A program made the position numbers and the translations under genes. Below, one piece after another: positions 15,968 through 23,770 of a stretch of 46,143 bases of DNA. Location of the stretch: positions 1 through 46,143 of the forward strand of contig CAYFUR010000016.1 in NCBI GenBank assembly GCA_964346275.1, given 5' to 3'. Positions within the stretch are counted from its first letter, which is position 1; every line of letters begins with the position of its first letter. Under the pieces are notes generated by a model. That model made no database searches, was not told the DNA's origin, and saw only the letters and a program-made list of their open reading frames with translations. This DNA comes from CAYFUR01 sp964346275 (lineage in GTDB: Bacteria > Sumerlaeota > Sumerlaeia > SLMS01).

Positions 15968-16564
15968 TTAACCGACTTTGCGGATCGTCGTCGTCCGTGA
16001 AGTCGAGCGCCGGCGCGGCTTGCTCCGCGTCTTCGGCATGACTTCGATCACGCCTTCCTCGCCCAGGTCCAATTCATCGGCGATTCCGCGATCAAACAGT
16101 TCCTGAGCCTCCACGTAACGCTCCTTGCGAATCCAGTTTCGCAGCGTGCGGCGATTCATTGGCAGGTTATCCACCAACCAGTCTTCCGTCACCTTGGAAA
16201 TCCGGGTAAACTCCTCGGACCAGGACAACGCCCCGTGAAGGCGCGATTGATCCTCGCTCGACCATTTCATGGGATGAAAGAGAAAAGACGCATGGCGCGC
16301 CACGCGGCGCACGGGACAAGCGGCGAAGACCATCAACGCCGAACTGCTGCAGTCCGCCAGCACAATCGCCTCTGACTTGAAATTCTTCAGACGTAAAGCT
16401 GTCGCGATCCCCATGCTCGCATAGACACTGCCTCCTCCGGAATTGATCACGATCTGAACCGGCGCTCCGTCTGGCAGAGAAAAAAGCGTCTCCACGATCT
16501 CTTTTTCGCATTTTTCCACTTCGTCCAGCAAGGTGATAACATGGGGAGCTGATCGCTTTGCCAT
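15968..16564 (-). CDS. ClpP-fold serine peptidase, divergent ClpP
   Basis: The 198-residue protein follows ClpP order: VQIVINSGGGSVYASMGIA (oxyanion region, ClpP usually NSPGGS), LADCSSSALMVFAAC with a predicted nucleophile S74, FLFHPM with H97, and FDRGIADEL with D163. The triad is thus intact, but the GxAAS(M)G signature is replaced by DCSSSA. The Arg/Lys/Ser/Thr-rich tail is also unusual. It is likely cytoplasmic and could form a chamber with ClpC, whose gene ends 293 bases upstream on the same strand. A strong terminator separates the two, so it is probably transcribed from its own promoter, with holB following one to a few bases downstream. AGAAGG lies 10 bases before the ATG. Confidence 0.8.
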   Translation of the reverse strand: MAKRSAPHVITLLDEVEKCEKEIVETLFSLPDGAPVQIVINSGGGSVYASMGIATALRLKNFKSEAIVLADCSSSALMVFAACPVRRVARHASFLFHPMKWSSEDQSRLHGALSWSEEFTRISKVTEDWLVDNLPMNRRTLRNWIRKERYVEAQELFDRGIADELDLGEEGVIEVMPKTRSKPRRRSTSRTTTIRKVG

Positions 16565-16791
16565 TTTCGGATGACCTTCTCTTGAAAAATTCCCTCCCTG
16601 AGGGGCGGCCAGGATTTTCCCGCTCCGGGCTCAAATCAAGCCCATTCTCCGGCAAGAAAAAGGTTGAAATCGCCAAAGTGAATAGAATGAAGGCAATGCG
16701 CTCAAAAAGCAAAAGAAAGGCAAAAAGCGAAGTAAAGGCGAAATATGTTTCCCCTGCGCAACCGGTTGGCGCGTCAAGTTTCTCTGCTTGC

Positions 16792-16829
16792 AAAAAAAAG
16801 GGCTGCCCCGGCTAGCAGGCCGGGGCAGC
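16792..16829 (-). terminator. Rho-independent terminator of clpC
   Basis: A perfect 11-bp stem (GCTGCCCCGGC at 16802-16812 with GCCGGGGCAGC at 16819-16829) and a 6-base loop are followed, in the minus direction, by CC and eight T. It lies 28 bases after the clpC stop. Confidence 0.92.
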
Positions 16830-16857
16830 AAGGTGATTGTGTCCGATTCTTTCCGGG

Positions 16858-19368
16858 TTACTGCGCGCCACTCAGGGCCGGTTCTTCCGTTTTCTCTTCC
16901 CGGCGGCCAACCACATCGAATGTGATTTCGCCCTCCTTCAGATGCGCCTCGATTTCGCTGTTCTCATGGATCTCTCCCGAAATCAACGCGTAGGAAAGTG
17001 GATCCTCGATGCGGCGCTGGATCACGCGTCGCAAGGGCCGGGCGCCATACTCGGGATCGTATCCCTCTTCCGCCAACTTCTCCTTCACTTCGTCGCTGAG
17101 CGTCAGAGCGATATTCTTCTCTTCCAGGCGGCTGTTCACGCGCTTCATCATGATATCCAGAATCTGGATAATGTCTTCGCGCGTCAGCGGATGGAAGACG
17201 ATCGTTTCGTCCAGGCGGTTCAGGAACTCCGGGTTGAAGACCTTCTTCACATCGGTCATCACCTTGTCCTTCATGGCGTCATAGTCGTGCATCTCGCCTT
17301 TGTCCGCGGCAAAGCCCATGGTCTTGCTTTGCTTGAGGCGCTTGGTGCCCACGTTCGACGTCAGGATCAGCACCGTGTTGCGGAAGTTGACCACGTGGCC
17401 CCAGCTATCGGTCAGGCGGCCATCGTCGAACACCTGCAGAAGCAGGCTGAAGACGTCCGGGTGGGCCTTCTCGATTTCGTCCAGCAGCACCACGGAGTAA
17501 GGACGCTGGCGCACTTTCTCCGTCAGCTGACCGCCTTCTTCGTATCCGACGTATCCCGGGGGCGCGCCCATGAGGCGGCTGACGGAATACTTCTCCATGT
17601 ATTCGGACATGTCGATCCGGATCAGGGCTTCTTCCTCGCCGAAGAGGAATTCCGCGAGGGCTTTCGCCAGCTCGGTCTTTCCAACACCGGTCGGGCCCAG
17701 GAACAGGAAGTTGCCAGCGGGGCGGGCGGGATCTTTAAGCCCCGAGCGCGAGCGGCGAATCGCCTTGGCGATGCTTTCGATCGCTTCACGCTGCGAGATC
17801 ACTCGATTGCCCAGCTCGTCCTCCATGCGGATGAGCTTGTTCGTTTCTTCTTCTTCCAGGCGGACGATGGGAATACCGGTCCACTTGGCCACGATATGCG
17901 CGATGTCTTCGTGCTGGATGGTCTGCATGTCTTCTTTCGATGTCTTGCGCTCATTCCATTCCTTGGTCAGCTCATCTTTCTTCTCGGTGAGCTGATCGCG
18001 CTCCTCCTTCACGCCCTTGCACTTCTCGAACTCCTGCTTATTCGTCAGGTCGCGAAGGGTTTCTTCCTTCTCGGCGATCTGCTTTTCCAGCTCTTTGATC
18101 TCCTCGGGCTTCACATTCGCCTTCAGCCGCGCCCGCGAACCCGCTTCGTCGATCACGTCGATGGCCTTGTCCGGCAGATAGCGGTCGGTGATGTAACGAT
18201 CGCTCAACGTCACCGCGCCTTCGATCGCATCATCGGCAATGATCACGTTGTGGTGCGATTCGTAACGCGGGCGCAGGCCCTTGAGGATCTGCATCGTCTG
18301 CTCGGGCGTGGGCTGGTTGATAATGATCGACTGGAAGCGCCTTTCCAGCGCCCCGTCTTTCTCGATGTATTTCCGATACTCTTCCAGCGTCGTCGCGCCA
18401 ATGCACTGGATTTCGCCGCGGCTCAGGGCCGGCTTCAGCATATTCGAGGCGTCGATCGCCCCTTCTGCTGCTCCCGCGCCCACGAGCGTATGCAGCTCGT
18501 CGATAAAGATCAGCACATCCTTGCTGCGGCGAATCTCCTGCATAATCGCCTTCAGCCGCTCCTCGAACTGGCCGCGATACTTCGTTCCCGCGACGATTGC
18601 CGCCAGGTCCAGCGACAGCAGCCGCTTCCCAGTCAGAATCTCGGGAATATCTTCGCTGACGATGCGCTGGGCTAAGCCCTCCACGATCGCCGTCTTCCCG
18701 ACGCCGGGCTCGCCCAGCAGGATCGGATTGTTCTTGGTCCGGCGGCAGAGGATCTGAAGGATCCGCTCCACCTCGTCCTCGCGGCCGATCACCGGGTCGA
18801 GTTTCTCTTCCCGGGCCAAGGCGGTCAGATCCCGGCCAAAGGTGTCCAGCGCGGGAGTCTTGCTTTTTTCACTTCCTTCGCCCTTCGAGGCGGAAGGCTT
18901 CGCGCCCGCGGCGCCAGCCGCCGTACTTCCCTCGATCAGATTGAGCACCTCGCGCTTGGTCCGGTTAAAGTCCACGCTGAATTGCTTCAGCACGCGAGCC
19001 GCGAGAGTATTTTCTTCCTTGATGAGCGAGAGCAGCAGGTGCTCCGTGCCGATCCAGTTGTGCTTGAGTTGTTTGGCAATCTGCCGAGCCGACTCGATCA
19101 CTTTCTTCGCTTCCACATTCTGCGGGAAGATGCCAACCGTGGGCCCTTTGCCGACTTCAAGCATGCGCTCGAGTTCCATTTTCAGGTCGTCGAGATCCAC
19201 GTCCATGTTCAGAAGCGTTTGGACAGCCAGGCCCTCACCCTTACGGATGATTCCCAGAAGAAAGTGCTCCGGGCCGATATAGTCGTGCCCCAGGCGGCCG
19301 GCCTCATTGCGCGACTGTCGCATCACTTCCTTCCAGCCGGGGGTGAAGGGGGTATCATTCAACGGCAT
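16858..19368 (-). CDS. clpC: ATP-dependent unfoldase ClpC (two AAA+ modules)
   Basis: I chose ATG 19368 because AAGGAGG lies exactly 9 bases upstream; longer starts at 19377 and 19401 leave no room for it. The 836-residue protein has two Clp N repeats (residues about 4-145, with GHDYIGPEHFLLGI and HNWIGTEHLLLSLI), a Walker A in GEPGVGKT, a Walker B in VLIFIDELHTLVG, the ClpC-type middle helical domain, a second Walker A in GPTGVGKTELAKA, VVLLDEIEKAHPDVF, and the D2-small domain with YDPEYGARPLRR. It unfolds substrates, including arginine-phosphorylated ones in McsB systems, and feeds them to ClpP. It follows mcsA-mcsB, the order known from Firmicutes. Confidence 0.97.
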   Translation of the reverse strand: MPLNDTPFTPGWKEVMRQSRNEAGRLGHDYIGPEHFLLGIIRKGEGLAVQTLLNMDVDLDDLKMELERMLEVGKGPTVGIFPQNVEAKKVIESARQIAKQLKHNWIGTEHLLLSLIKEENTLAARVLKQFSVDFNRTKREVLNLIEGSTAAGAAGAKPSASKGEGSEKSKTPALDTFGRDLTALAREEKLDPVIGREDEVERILQILCRRTKNNPILLGEPGVGKTAIVEGLAQRIVSEDIPEILTGKRLLSLDLAAIVAGTKYRGQFEERLKAIMQEIRRSKDVLIFIDELHTLVGAGAAEGAIDASNMLKPALSRGEIQCIGATTLEEYRKYIEKDGALERRFQSIIINQPTPEQTMQILKGLRPRYESHHNVIIADDAIEGAVTLSDRYITDRYLPDKAIDVIDEAGSRARLKANVKPEEIKELEKQIAEKEETLRDLTNKQEFEKCKGVKEERDQLTEKKDELTKEWNERKTSKEDMQTIQHEDIAHIVAKWTGIPIVRLEEEETNKLIRMEDELGNRVISQREAIESIAKAIRRSRSGLKDPARPAGNFLFLGPTGVGKTELAKALAEFLFGEEEALIRIDMSEYMEKYSVSRLMGAPPGYVGYEEGGQLTEKVRQRPYSVVLLDEIEKAHPDVFSLLLQVFDDGRLTDSWGHVVNFRNTVLILTSNVGTKRLKQSKTMGFAADKGEMHDYDAMKDKVMTDVKKVFNPEFLNRLDETIVFHPLTREDIIQILDIMMKRVNSRLEEKNIALTLSDEVKEKLAEEGYDPEYGARPLRRVIQRRIEDPLSYALISGEIHENSEIEAHLKEGEITFDVVGRREEKTEEPALSGAQ

Positions 19369-19477
19369 TGCGTTCATCCTCCTTGATGATTCCAGCGGCA
19401 AAACCCCTCAGATGATCTTGTCTCGCTTCGTCGGTCGTGTTTCGCATGCGGATTAAAGACTCGATACGACTGTCTTT

Positions 19478-19506
19478 ATGGTAATGCGGATTTTTCATTT
19501 CGTCAA
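19478..19506 (-). promoter_or_regulatory. Predicted sigma-70 promoter of clpC
   Basis: On the minus strand TTGACG (19506-19501), a 17-base spacer and TACCAT (19483-19478) fit a housekeeping promoter. It lies in the 164-base spacer between mcsB and clpC and about 110 bases upstream of the clpC start. It would let clpC be transcribed apart from mcsAB. No CtsR or CIRCE operator was seen. Confidence 0.5.
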
Positions 19507-19532
19507 TCCTTGCGCGAATCGCTAGAGAGGCC

Positions 19533-20609
19533 CTAGTTGGCTGAGGGCGAGCCACCGTGATTCGCGAAAAACTTCCGGAGCATCGCTGCCCGGGCTACAT
19601 CTCGCTGCGCCGATTCGTCCGGCGCTCCATGCCGGAACACCAAGTGCCCCGGCTGAATATCCAGAATCAGCTTGTTCAACTTCTCGTGAGTCAATCCGTT
19701 CACCAGTCCTTCATCGATTCCAAGCCGGATTCTACTCAGTAGCTTCATCGCTTCCGACGAATCCATTTTGCGCGAGTGAGTCAGGGTTCCGTAGCTCCTC
19801 CACATCGCATCCTGGATCGTCATTCCACCATCCCGCCGGAGCAAGGATCGGGCCTCGACTTCCCGATCCATAATCTGGCTAACCATCTCCGCCAGATTCT
19901 CTTCAATCTCCCACACCGTTTTGCCCAGAGTCACCTCGTTGCTGATTTGAAAATAATCCCCCAGGTTCTCCGAGTTCTCGCCATAGAAGCCCCGCATCGT
20001 CAGCCCATAGCTTGGAAGGGGTTTCAGCGCATTCTGCACATCCCGGCGAAGAGCCAGTCCCGGAAGGTGCATCATCGTGCTCACCCGCAATCCCGTCCCA
20101 ACATTCGTGGGACACGCCGTCAGATATCCAAGCTCCTGATGGTAAGCAAAATTCAGCAGGCCCGCAAGCTCCTCTTCCAGTTCGTTCAAGCGCTCCTGCA
20201 CGCGGTTAATCTGGAGGCCGGGCTCGATGCACTGAATCCGGAGATGGTCCTCCTCATTGACCATGATCGAGGCCTTCAGGTCTGGCCGCACAAAAACCAG
20301 GCGATATTCGCCTCCGCGCTCCAGCTCACGGCTGATCAAGCGCAGTTCCTTGAGGTAAATTCGCTCGGTCTGCGTGGCCTCGCCGAGGTCCACCCGAATG
20401 AAATCCTTCAACAACGTCCCGCGGCGAAATGCCGCATCGATCTCCGCGCAAATGTCCGCCAACACCTCATCACCGGCATGAGGGGCGAAGGGGTGATTCA
20501 TCAGATTGCGGGCAAGGCGCGCACGGCTGGTCATCACCACATTGCTGCAAGGGGCGGATTGCTCCAGCCAGCTTCTGCCTGTCCGTGTCAGTTCTTTAGG
20601 CAACGACAT
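19533..20609 (-). CDS. mcsB: Protein arginine kinase McsB
   Basis: This 358-residue phosphagen-kinase homologue phosphorylates arginine side chains of damaged proteins, marking them for ClpC. Visible motifs are SNVVMTSRARLARN near residue 22, NEEDHLRIQ at 118-126, the catalytic cysteine loop C166-P-T-N-V-G-T-G, and an intact R336-D-V-A-R-A341, the RDxxRA phosphoarginine-sensing motif at the position known in Bacillus McsB. Length is normal. mcsA ends 9 bases upstream, so the pair is co-transcribed. Confidence 0.96.
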   Translation of the reverse strand: MSLPKELTRTGRSWLEQSAPCSNVVMTSRARLARNLMNHPFAPHAGDEVLADICAEIDAAFRRGTLLKDFIRVDLGEATQTERIYLKELRLISRELERGGEYRLVFVRPDLKASIMVNEEDHLRIQCIEPGLQINRVQERLNELEEELAGLLNFAYHQELGYLTACPTNVGTGLRVSTMMHLPGLALRRDVQNALKPLPSYGLTMRGFYGENSENLGDYFQISNEVTLGKTVWEIEENLAEMVSQIMDREVEARSLLRRDGGMTIQDAMWRSYGTLTHSRKMDSSEAMKLLSRIRLGIDEGLVNGLTHEKLNKLILDIQPGHLVFRHGAPDESAQRDVARAAMLRKFFANHGGSPSAN

Positions 20610-20618
20610 ATGAAGCGC

Positions 20619-21176
20619 TCAGTCCTCCCTCTCCGATTCGATTGTCTTTTTCAGCTCATTGATCTGATCGCGAAGCTCAGCCGCCTGATCGAAATTCTCT
20701 TTTTCCACGCACTCCTGCAATTCGCGCTCGAGCTGATGCAAGCGAAGCTGGTTGTCGGGAGCCTCATCCGGAGCCGCCGCCACCGGCATCGGAGCTTCCC
20801 CGATGTGTTGGCTGGCCCCGTGGATCTTGCGGATATCGCTTCTCAGATTCTCCCCAAAGGCCTCATAGCAATTCGGGCATCCCAGCATGAACGACTGCCG
20901 GTACTTCAGATAGTTCAGTCCGCACTCCGGGCACGTCGGCAGGTCAGCTTCCACATCCGGATCCGGCTTCGTCGCCGCGCTTCCCTGCTGCAACAGATCT
21001 TTCAGCAGGTTCTCAACAGTCTTTTTATCGACTTCTTTCTTCTTCATGATCTTCGCGTAATGGTCGCTCACCTGGGGAGCACAGGACTCACAGATATTGT
21101 ATTCCGTCGCGACTCCTCCCACAATTTTTGTTATTTTCATTGTCGCTTCGTTTTGCTGGCAAATCTGGCAGAGCAT
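20619..21176 (-). CDS. mcsA: McsA, zinc-finger and UVR-motif activator of McsB
   Basis: From ATG 21176 the protein has 185 residues; the longer frame to 21413 lacks homology-like content and would overlap the divergent gene. Four CxxC pairs are present (C3/C6, C29/C32, C82/C85, C100/C103), forming two zinc sites. A C-terminal UVR coiled coil follows (LRLHQLERELQECVEKENFD, then AAELRDQINEL). McsA binds and activates McsB. GGAAAGGA and GGGG elements precede the start. It is divergent from the kinase-like gene at 21286. No ctsR lies upstream, unlike the ctsR-mcsA-mcsB-clpC operon of Firmicutes. Confidence 0.92.
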   Translation of the reverse strand: MLCQICQQNEATMKITKIVGGVATEYNICESCAPQVSDHYAKIMKKKEVDKKTVENLLKDLLQQGSAATKPDPDVEADLPTCPECGLNYLKYRQSFMLGCPNCYEAFGENLRSDIRKIHGASQHIGEAPMPVAAAPDEAPDNQLRLHQLERELQECVEKENFDQAAELRDQINELKKTIESERED

Positions 21177-21285
21177 GATCCCCAAGGTCCTTTCCCGATC
21201 AACTGACCCGATTCTTATCACCTTGAATACCGCACATTCCTTGCCACATCCTTTTGAATCTTCCTTGCGCGGCAAGAAGGTCGAT

Positions 21286-22158
21286 ATGAATTTCTCCCTA
21301 CCCTCCCCGGGGGATGCGGGGCCAGCTTCTTTTGACTTTCTTCCTTCAGCCTTTACATCCTTTGCGACGCCGCAAGAGGCTCTTGCCGCGTCGCTCACCG
21401 TCGCATACTGCACCGCCCGGATCTCCTCAGTGAGTCACTCCAGAAAAAAGCCACGTCAAACCGACCCACCCCCTCCCCCTGGCGCCCCGGGCGGGACGAG
21501 TCTCCTTAAGGCCGGATCCGGAGCCTTTTCACCTGACATCTGGATCGTCGATTCCCATGGTAACCCCCGTGTCTGGAAAAGCTGGTGGCGCCGTCCCTGG
21601 ATTGAAAAACACACCTTTGGCCGCTGGCTCGCGCGGCGCGAGAGCCGCATTACCAGCGTCCTGCAGGACCTCGAGGGTTTCCCCCGTTTCCTCTCCAGGC
21701 CCCATCCCTGGACGCTGGAAATCAGCCTCCTCGACGCCGAACCCGTCCCCGAACTCAAGGGCGGCAAAGGCCTCAATGCCCAATACTTCGCCCGCTTGGA
21801 AGGCCTCCTCTCGGAAATGCACCGCCGCGGAGTCAACCATGGCGACTTGCGGCGCAAGAACCTGCTCCGCGCCCCCGGCGATCCCAGCACCCCCCGCGTT
21901 GTCGATTTCACCCAATGCTTCTACATGCCCCCGCCCCGCCGCGGCCCTCGCCGGTGGATCTTTCGCCAGGCCGTCCGCGTCGACCGCGTCACTTTTCTCA
22001 AGCTCAAGAGCTGGTTTCTCGGCCGCGAGACGCTGACACCAGCCGAGTGCGAGGAAATCTCCCGCATTCCCTGGCACCTCTATCTCGGCCGTTTCCTCAG
22101 GAAAAAGATTTACCGCCCGTTTAAACACTGGCGCCAGGGCACCCGGCGAAAGCACTGA
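21286..22158 (+). CDS. Small protein-kinase-fold enzyme (RIO/Kdo-kinase-like)
   Basis: I chose ATG 21286, with AAGAAGG 5 bases upstream; the frame extends to 21097 but into mcsA. The 290-residue protein has a low-complexity Pro/Ser-rich N-terminal 80 residues, then a kinase fold: VWKSW with a likely ATP-binding K98, a likely C-helix E119 in RRES, the catalytic loop H185-G-D-L-R-R-K-N192 and D207-F for metal binding. This HGDxxxxN type is found in RIO, lipopolysaccharide (WaaP/InaA) and antibiotic kinases. Beside a flippase and glycosyltransferases, a role in phosphorylating an envelope sugar is plausible. It ends 12 bases from the converging flippase gene. Confidence 0.75.
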   Translation: MNFSLPSPGDAGPASFDFLPSAFTSFATPQEALAASLTVAYCTARISSVSHSRKKPRQTDPPPPPGAPGGTSLLKAGSGAFSPDIWIVDSHGNPRVWKSWWRRPWIEKHTFGRWLARRESRITSVLQDLEGFPRFLSRPHPWTLEISLLDAEPVPELKGGKGLNAQYFARLEGLLSEMHRRGVNHGDLRRKNLLRAPGDPSTPRVVDFTQCFYMPPPRRGPRRWIFRQAVRVDRVTFLKLKSWFLGRETLTPAECEEISRIPWHLYLGRFLRKKIYRPFKHWRQGTRRKH

Positions 22159-22170
22159 GCACCCCCGCAC

Positions 22171-23505
22171 TCACCTCTTCCGCCGGTGGGGGAGCAGCGC
22201 CAGCCACGGCTTCACGTCCGCCCCCCCCAGCAGGAAAAGCTCGCGCCACCCCGCGTCGCGCTGCCATCTCAGGAAAAGAATCAAAAAGACCAGAAACATC
22301 ATCGCATAGCTTGCCGAGGTGATCAGCGCAACGGCCACGAGCCCTCCCCATTTCATGGCGAAATAGGCCGCCACCCCCTGCGCCGGCAGCAGCCCCCAAT
22401 TCACCATCATCGGAATCTCCGGCCGCGCCAGGTGGCCCGTGAAGTAATTCGCCAGCATCCACGAGCAATTGTGGAACAGCCGCCCAAAGAGGAAAATGAT
22501 AAACGGCGCCACGGCGCCGGCGAACTCCCGTGTATAGATGAGGGGAATCAGCGGGCTGAGAAGAGTCCCTGCCGCGATCAGAAGAAATCCCAGCGCCAGC
22601 ATCTGGCGGAAGCACGCGGCCACAAGCAGCGCCGCCTCGCGCGGTGCTGCGGAGCAGATCCGCGCATAGGTGGAACGGGCCAATGCCTGGGGAAAAACCC
22701 GTGTCCGGTGCGTGAGCCCTGTTGCCAGTGTATAGACACCGAAAGCCGCCGCCCCGCCGCTCACCTGCTGCACGAAATACTGGTCGATGCGTTGACCCAG
22801 ATTTGTCCCAAGATTGCCCGCGTAAACCCAGAATCCAAATCGCAGGAATTCGCGCACCAGACGGCCCCGCGGCCACGACCAAAGCCTCCGGCCCCGCCCC
22901 AGGCTCCGGCCCAGAAAGAAGCAGAAAACGATAATCACGGCGTAAAAACTGAAAATCAGCAGATCCACCGCGGCGCTCTCCCCCCGCCAGAGTGGAAGAA
23001 AGAGAATCAGCAGAACCATCAGGTTCTGCGTCAGGCTGAAGGCAAGGTCGTATATTGCCCGCGTCCGCACCTTCTCCAGGCCCACCAGAATCCCGTAACA
23101 CCCGAACTGATAAATCCAAAACGGAACCGCCGTGGCGACCAGGTAGAGGGAAAAAGGGTCCAGCCCCGGCAGCAGTTTTTGAGTGATGAAAGTTCCCGCG
23201 CCCAGCGCCGCCAGCCAAAGCACCATGCCCGCCGCCAGGCTGATCAATACAATCAGGGTATGGATCGGCGCAACGCGGTCCGGGCGCTTCGCCACCATCA
23301 TGCTCGCCGACAGCTCCACCCCGAGGTTCGTGAACCCCAGCACCAGCATTCCCGCAAAGCTGGTCGCGAAGACGTATTGGCCCCGGCCCTCATCGCCGAG
23401 CATCCGCGCCAGAAAAATACCGGCGAAAATGCTGAACGCCATCGAACCCGCCTGGGTGGCGGAATCAAACGCCGTATTTCGCGCGATAGACTGGCGCAGC
23501 GCCAT
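22171..23505 (-). CDS. Wzx-like polysaccharide flippase (MVF/MATE fold)
   Basis: The 444-residue protein has about 12 hydrophobic segments. The N-terminus (RNTAFDSATQAGSMAFSIFAGIFLARMLG, then EGRGQYVFATS) is typical of oligosaccharide flippases, in which the first helix pair carries the LARxLG motif. It should move a lipid-linked oligosaccharide across the inner membrane. Adjacent genes for a sugar-kinase-like protein and a glycosyltransferase fusion support an envelope polysaccharide role. The start is ATG 23505. The upstream region shared with the divergent glycosyltransferase is 265 bases. Confidence 0.85.
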   Translation of the reverse strand: MALRQSIARNTAFDSATQAGSMAFSIFAGIFLARMLGDEGRGQYVFATSFAGMLVLGFTNLGVELSASMMVAKRPDRVAPIHTLIVLISLAAGMVLWLAALGAGTFITQKLLPGLDPFSLYLVATAVPFWIYQFGCYGILVGLEKVRTRAIYDLAFSLTQNLMVLLILFLPLWRGESAAVDLLIFSFYAVIIVFCFFLGRSLGRGRRLWSWPRGRLVREFLRFGFWVYAGNLGTNLGQRIDQYFVQQVSGGAAAFGVYTLATGLTHRTRVFPQALARSTYARICSAAPREAALLVAACFRQMLALGFLLIAAGTLLSPLIPLIYTREFAGAVAPFIIFLFGRLFHNCSWMLANYFTGHLARPEIPMMVNWGLLPAQGVAAYFAMKWGGLVAVALITSASYAMMFLVFLILFLRWQRDAGWRELFLLGGADVKPWLALLPHRRKR

Positions 23506-23534
23506 GAAGCTCCTTTCAGACGAGACGGATTTCC

Positions 23535-23544
23535 TGTCTAGACA
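23535..23544. promoter_or_regulatory. Perfect 10-bp palindrome between divergent polysaccharide genes
   Basis: TGTCTAGACA is a perfect inverted repeat 30 bases upstream of the flippase start, in the shared upstream region. It is a possible operator, though the length allows chance occurrence. Confidence 0.2.
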
Positions 23545-23582
23545 AACCGCCAGAACCGAAACCGGCGAAGCCCATCATCCTC

Positions 23583-23612
23583 GACTTTCTCCGCCGCCCC
23601 GCGGAGGAAGTT
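23583..23612. other. Strong hairpin in the divergent upstream region
   Basis: A 12-bp stem (two G-T wobbles) pairs 23583-23594 with 23601-23612 around a 6-base loop. It lies 159 bases before the glycosyltransferase start and is not followed by a T run on either strand. It is more likely a 5' leader structure than a terminator. Confidence 0.35.
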
Positions 23613-23770
23613 GAAAAAAAGACCCAGAAACCCGGCGGCTCATGAACCCGCCTTCTGATCGGCATGCAGATCAGAATTCATCCCCACCAGCCAACCCCCG
23701 CCCTTCCACGGCGGCAATCCGATAAATTTCCGCTTTCACCTGCAAACCGGAAAGCGGAAGATCCGCCGCT

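Noticed and set aside
16837..18675. Long plus-strand ORF opposite clpC (612 codons)
   Set aside because: It is the antisense shadow of clpC, rich in His, Arg and Leu with no recognisable domain.
19355..19555. 66-residue minus-strand ORF between mcsB and clpC
   Set aside because: It overlaps both the mcsB end and the clpC start and spans the predicted clpC promoter and ribosome binding site. It is more likely leader sequence than a gene.
21177..21285. CIRCE or CtsR operator upstream of mcsA
   Set aside because: A short CTTG-CCGCG-CAAG inverted repeat is present, but it matches neither the CIRCE consensus nor the CtsR heptamer repeat.
22186..23541. Plus-strand ORF opposite the flippase (451 codons)
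   Set aside because: It has an extreme Arg/Gln/Pro/His composition typical of the antisense frame of a membrane protein gene in GC-rich DNA.
23566..23590. Another copy of the triplet-core repeat (CCCATCATCCTCG)
   Set aside because: The match is short, lacks the arms and lies in a divergent rather than a convergent spacer.
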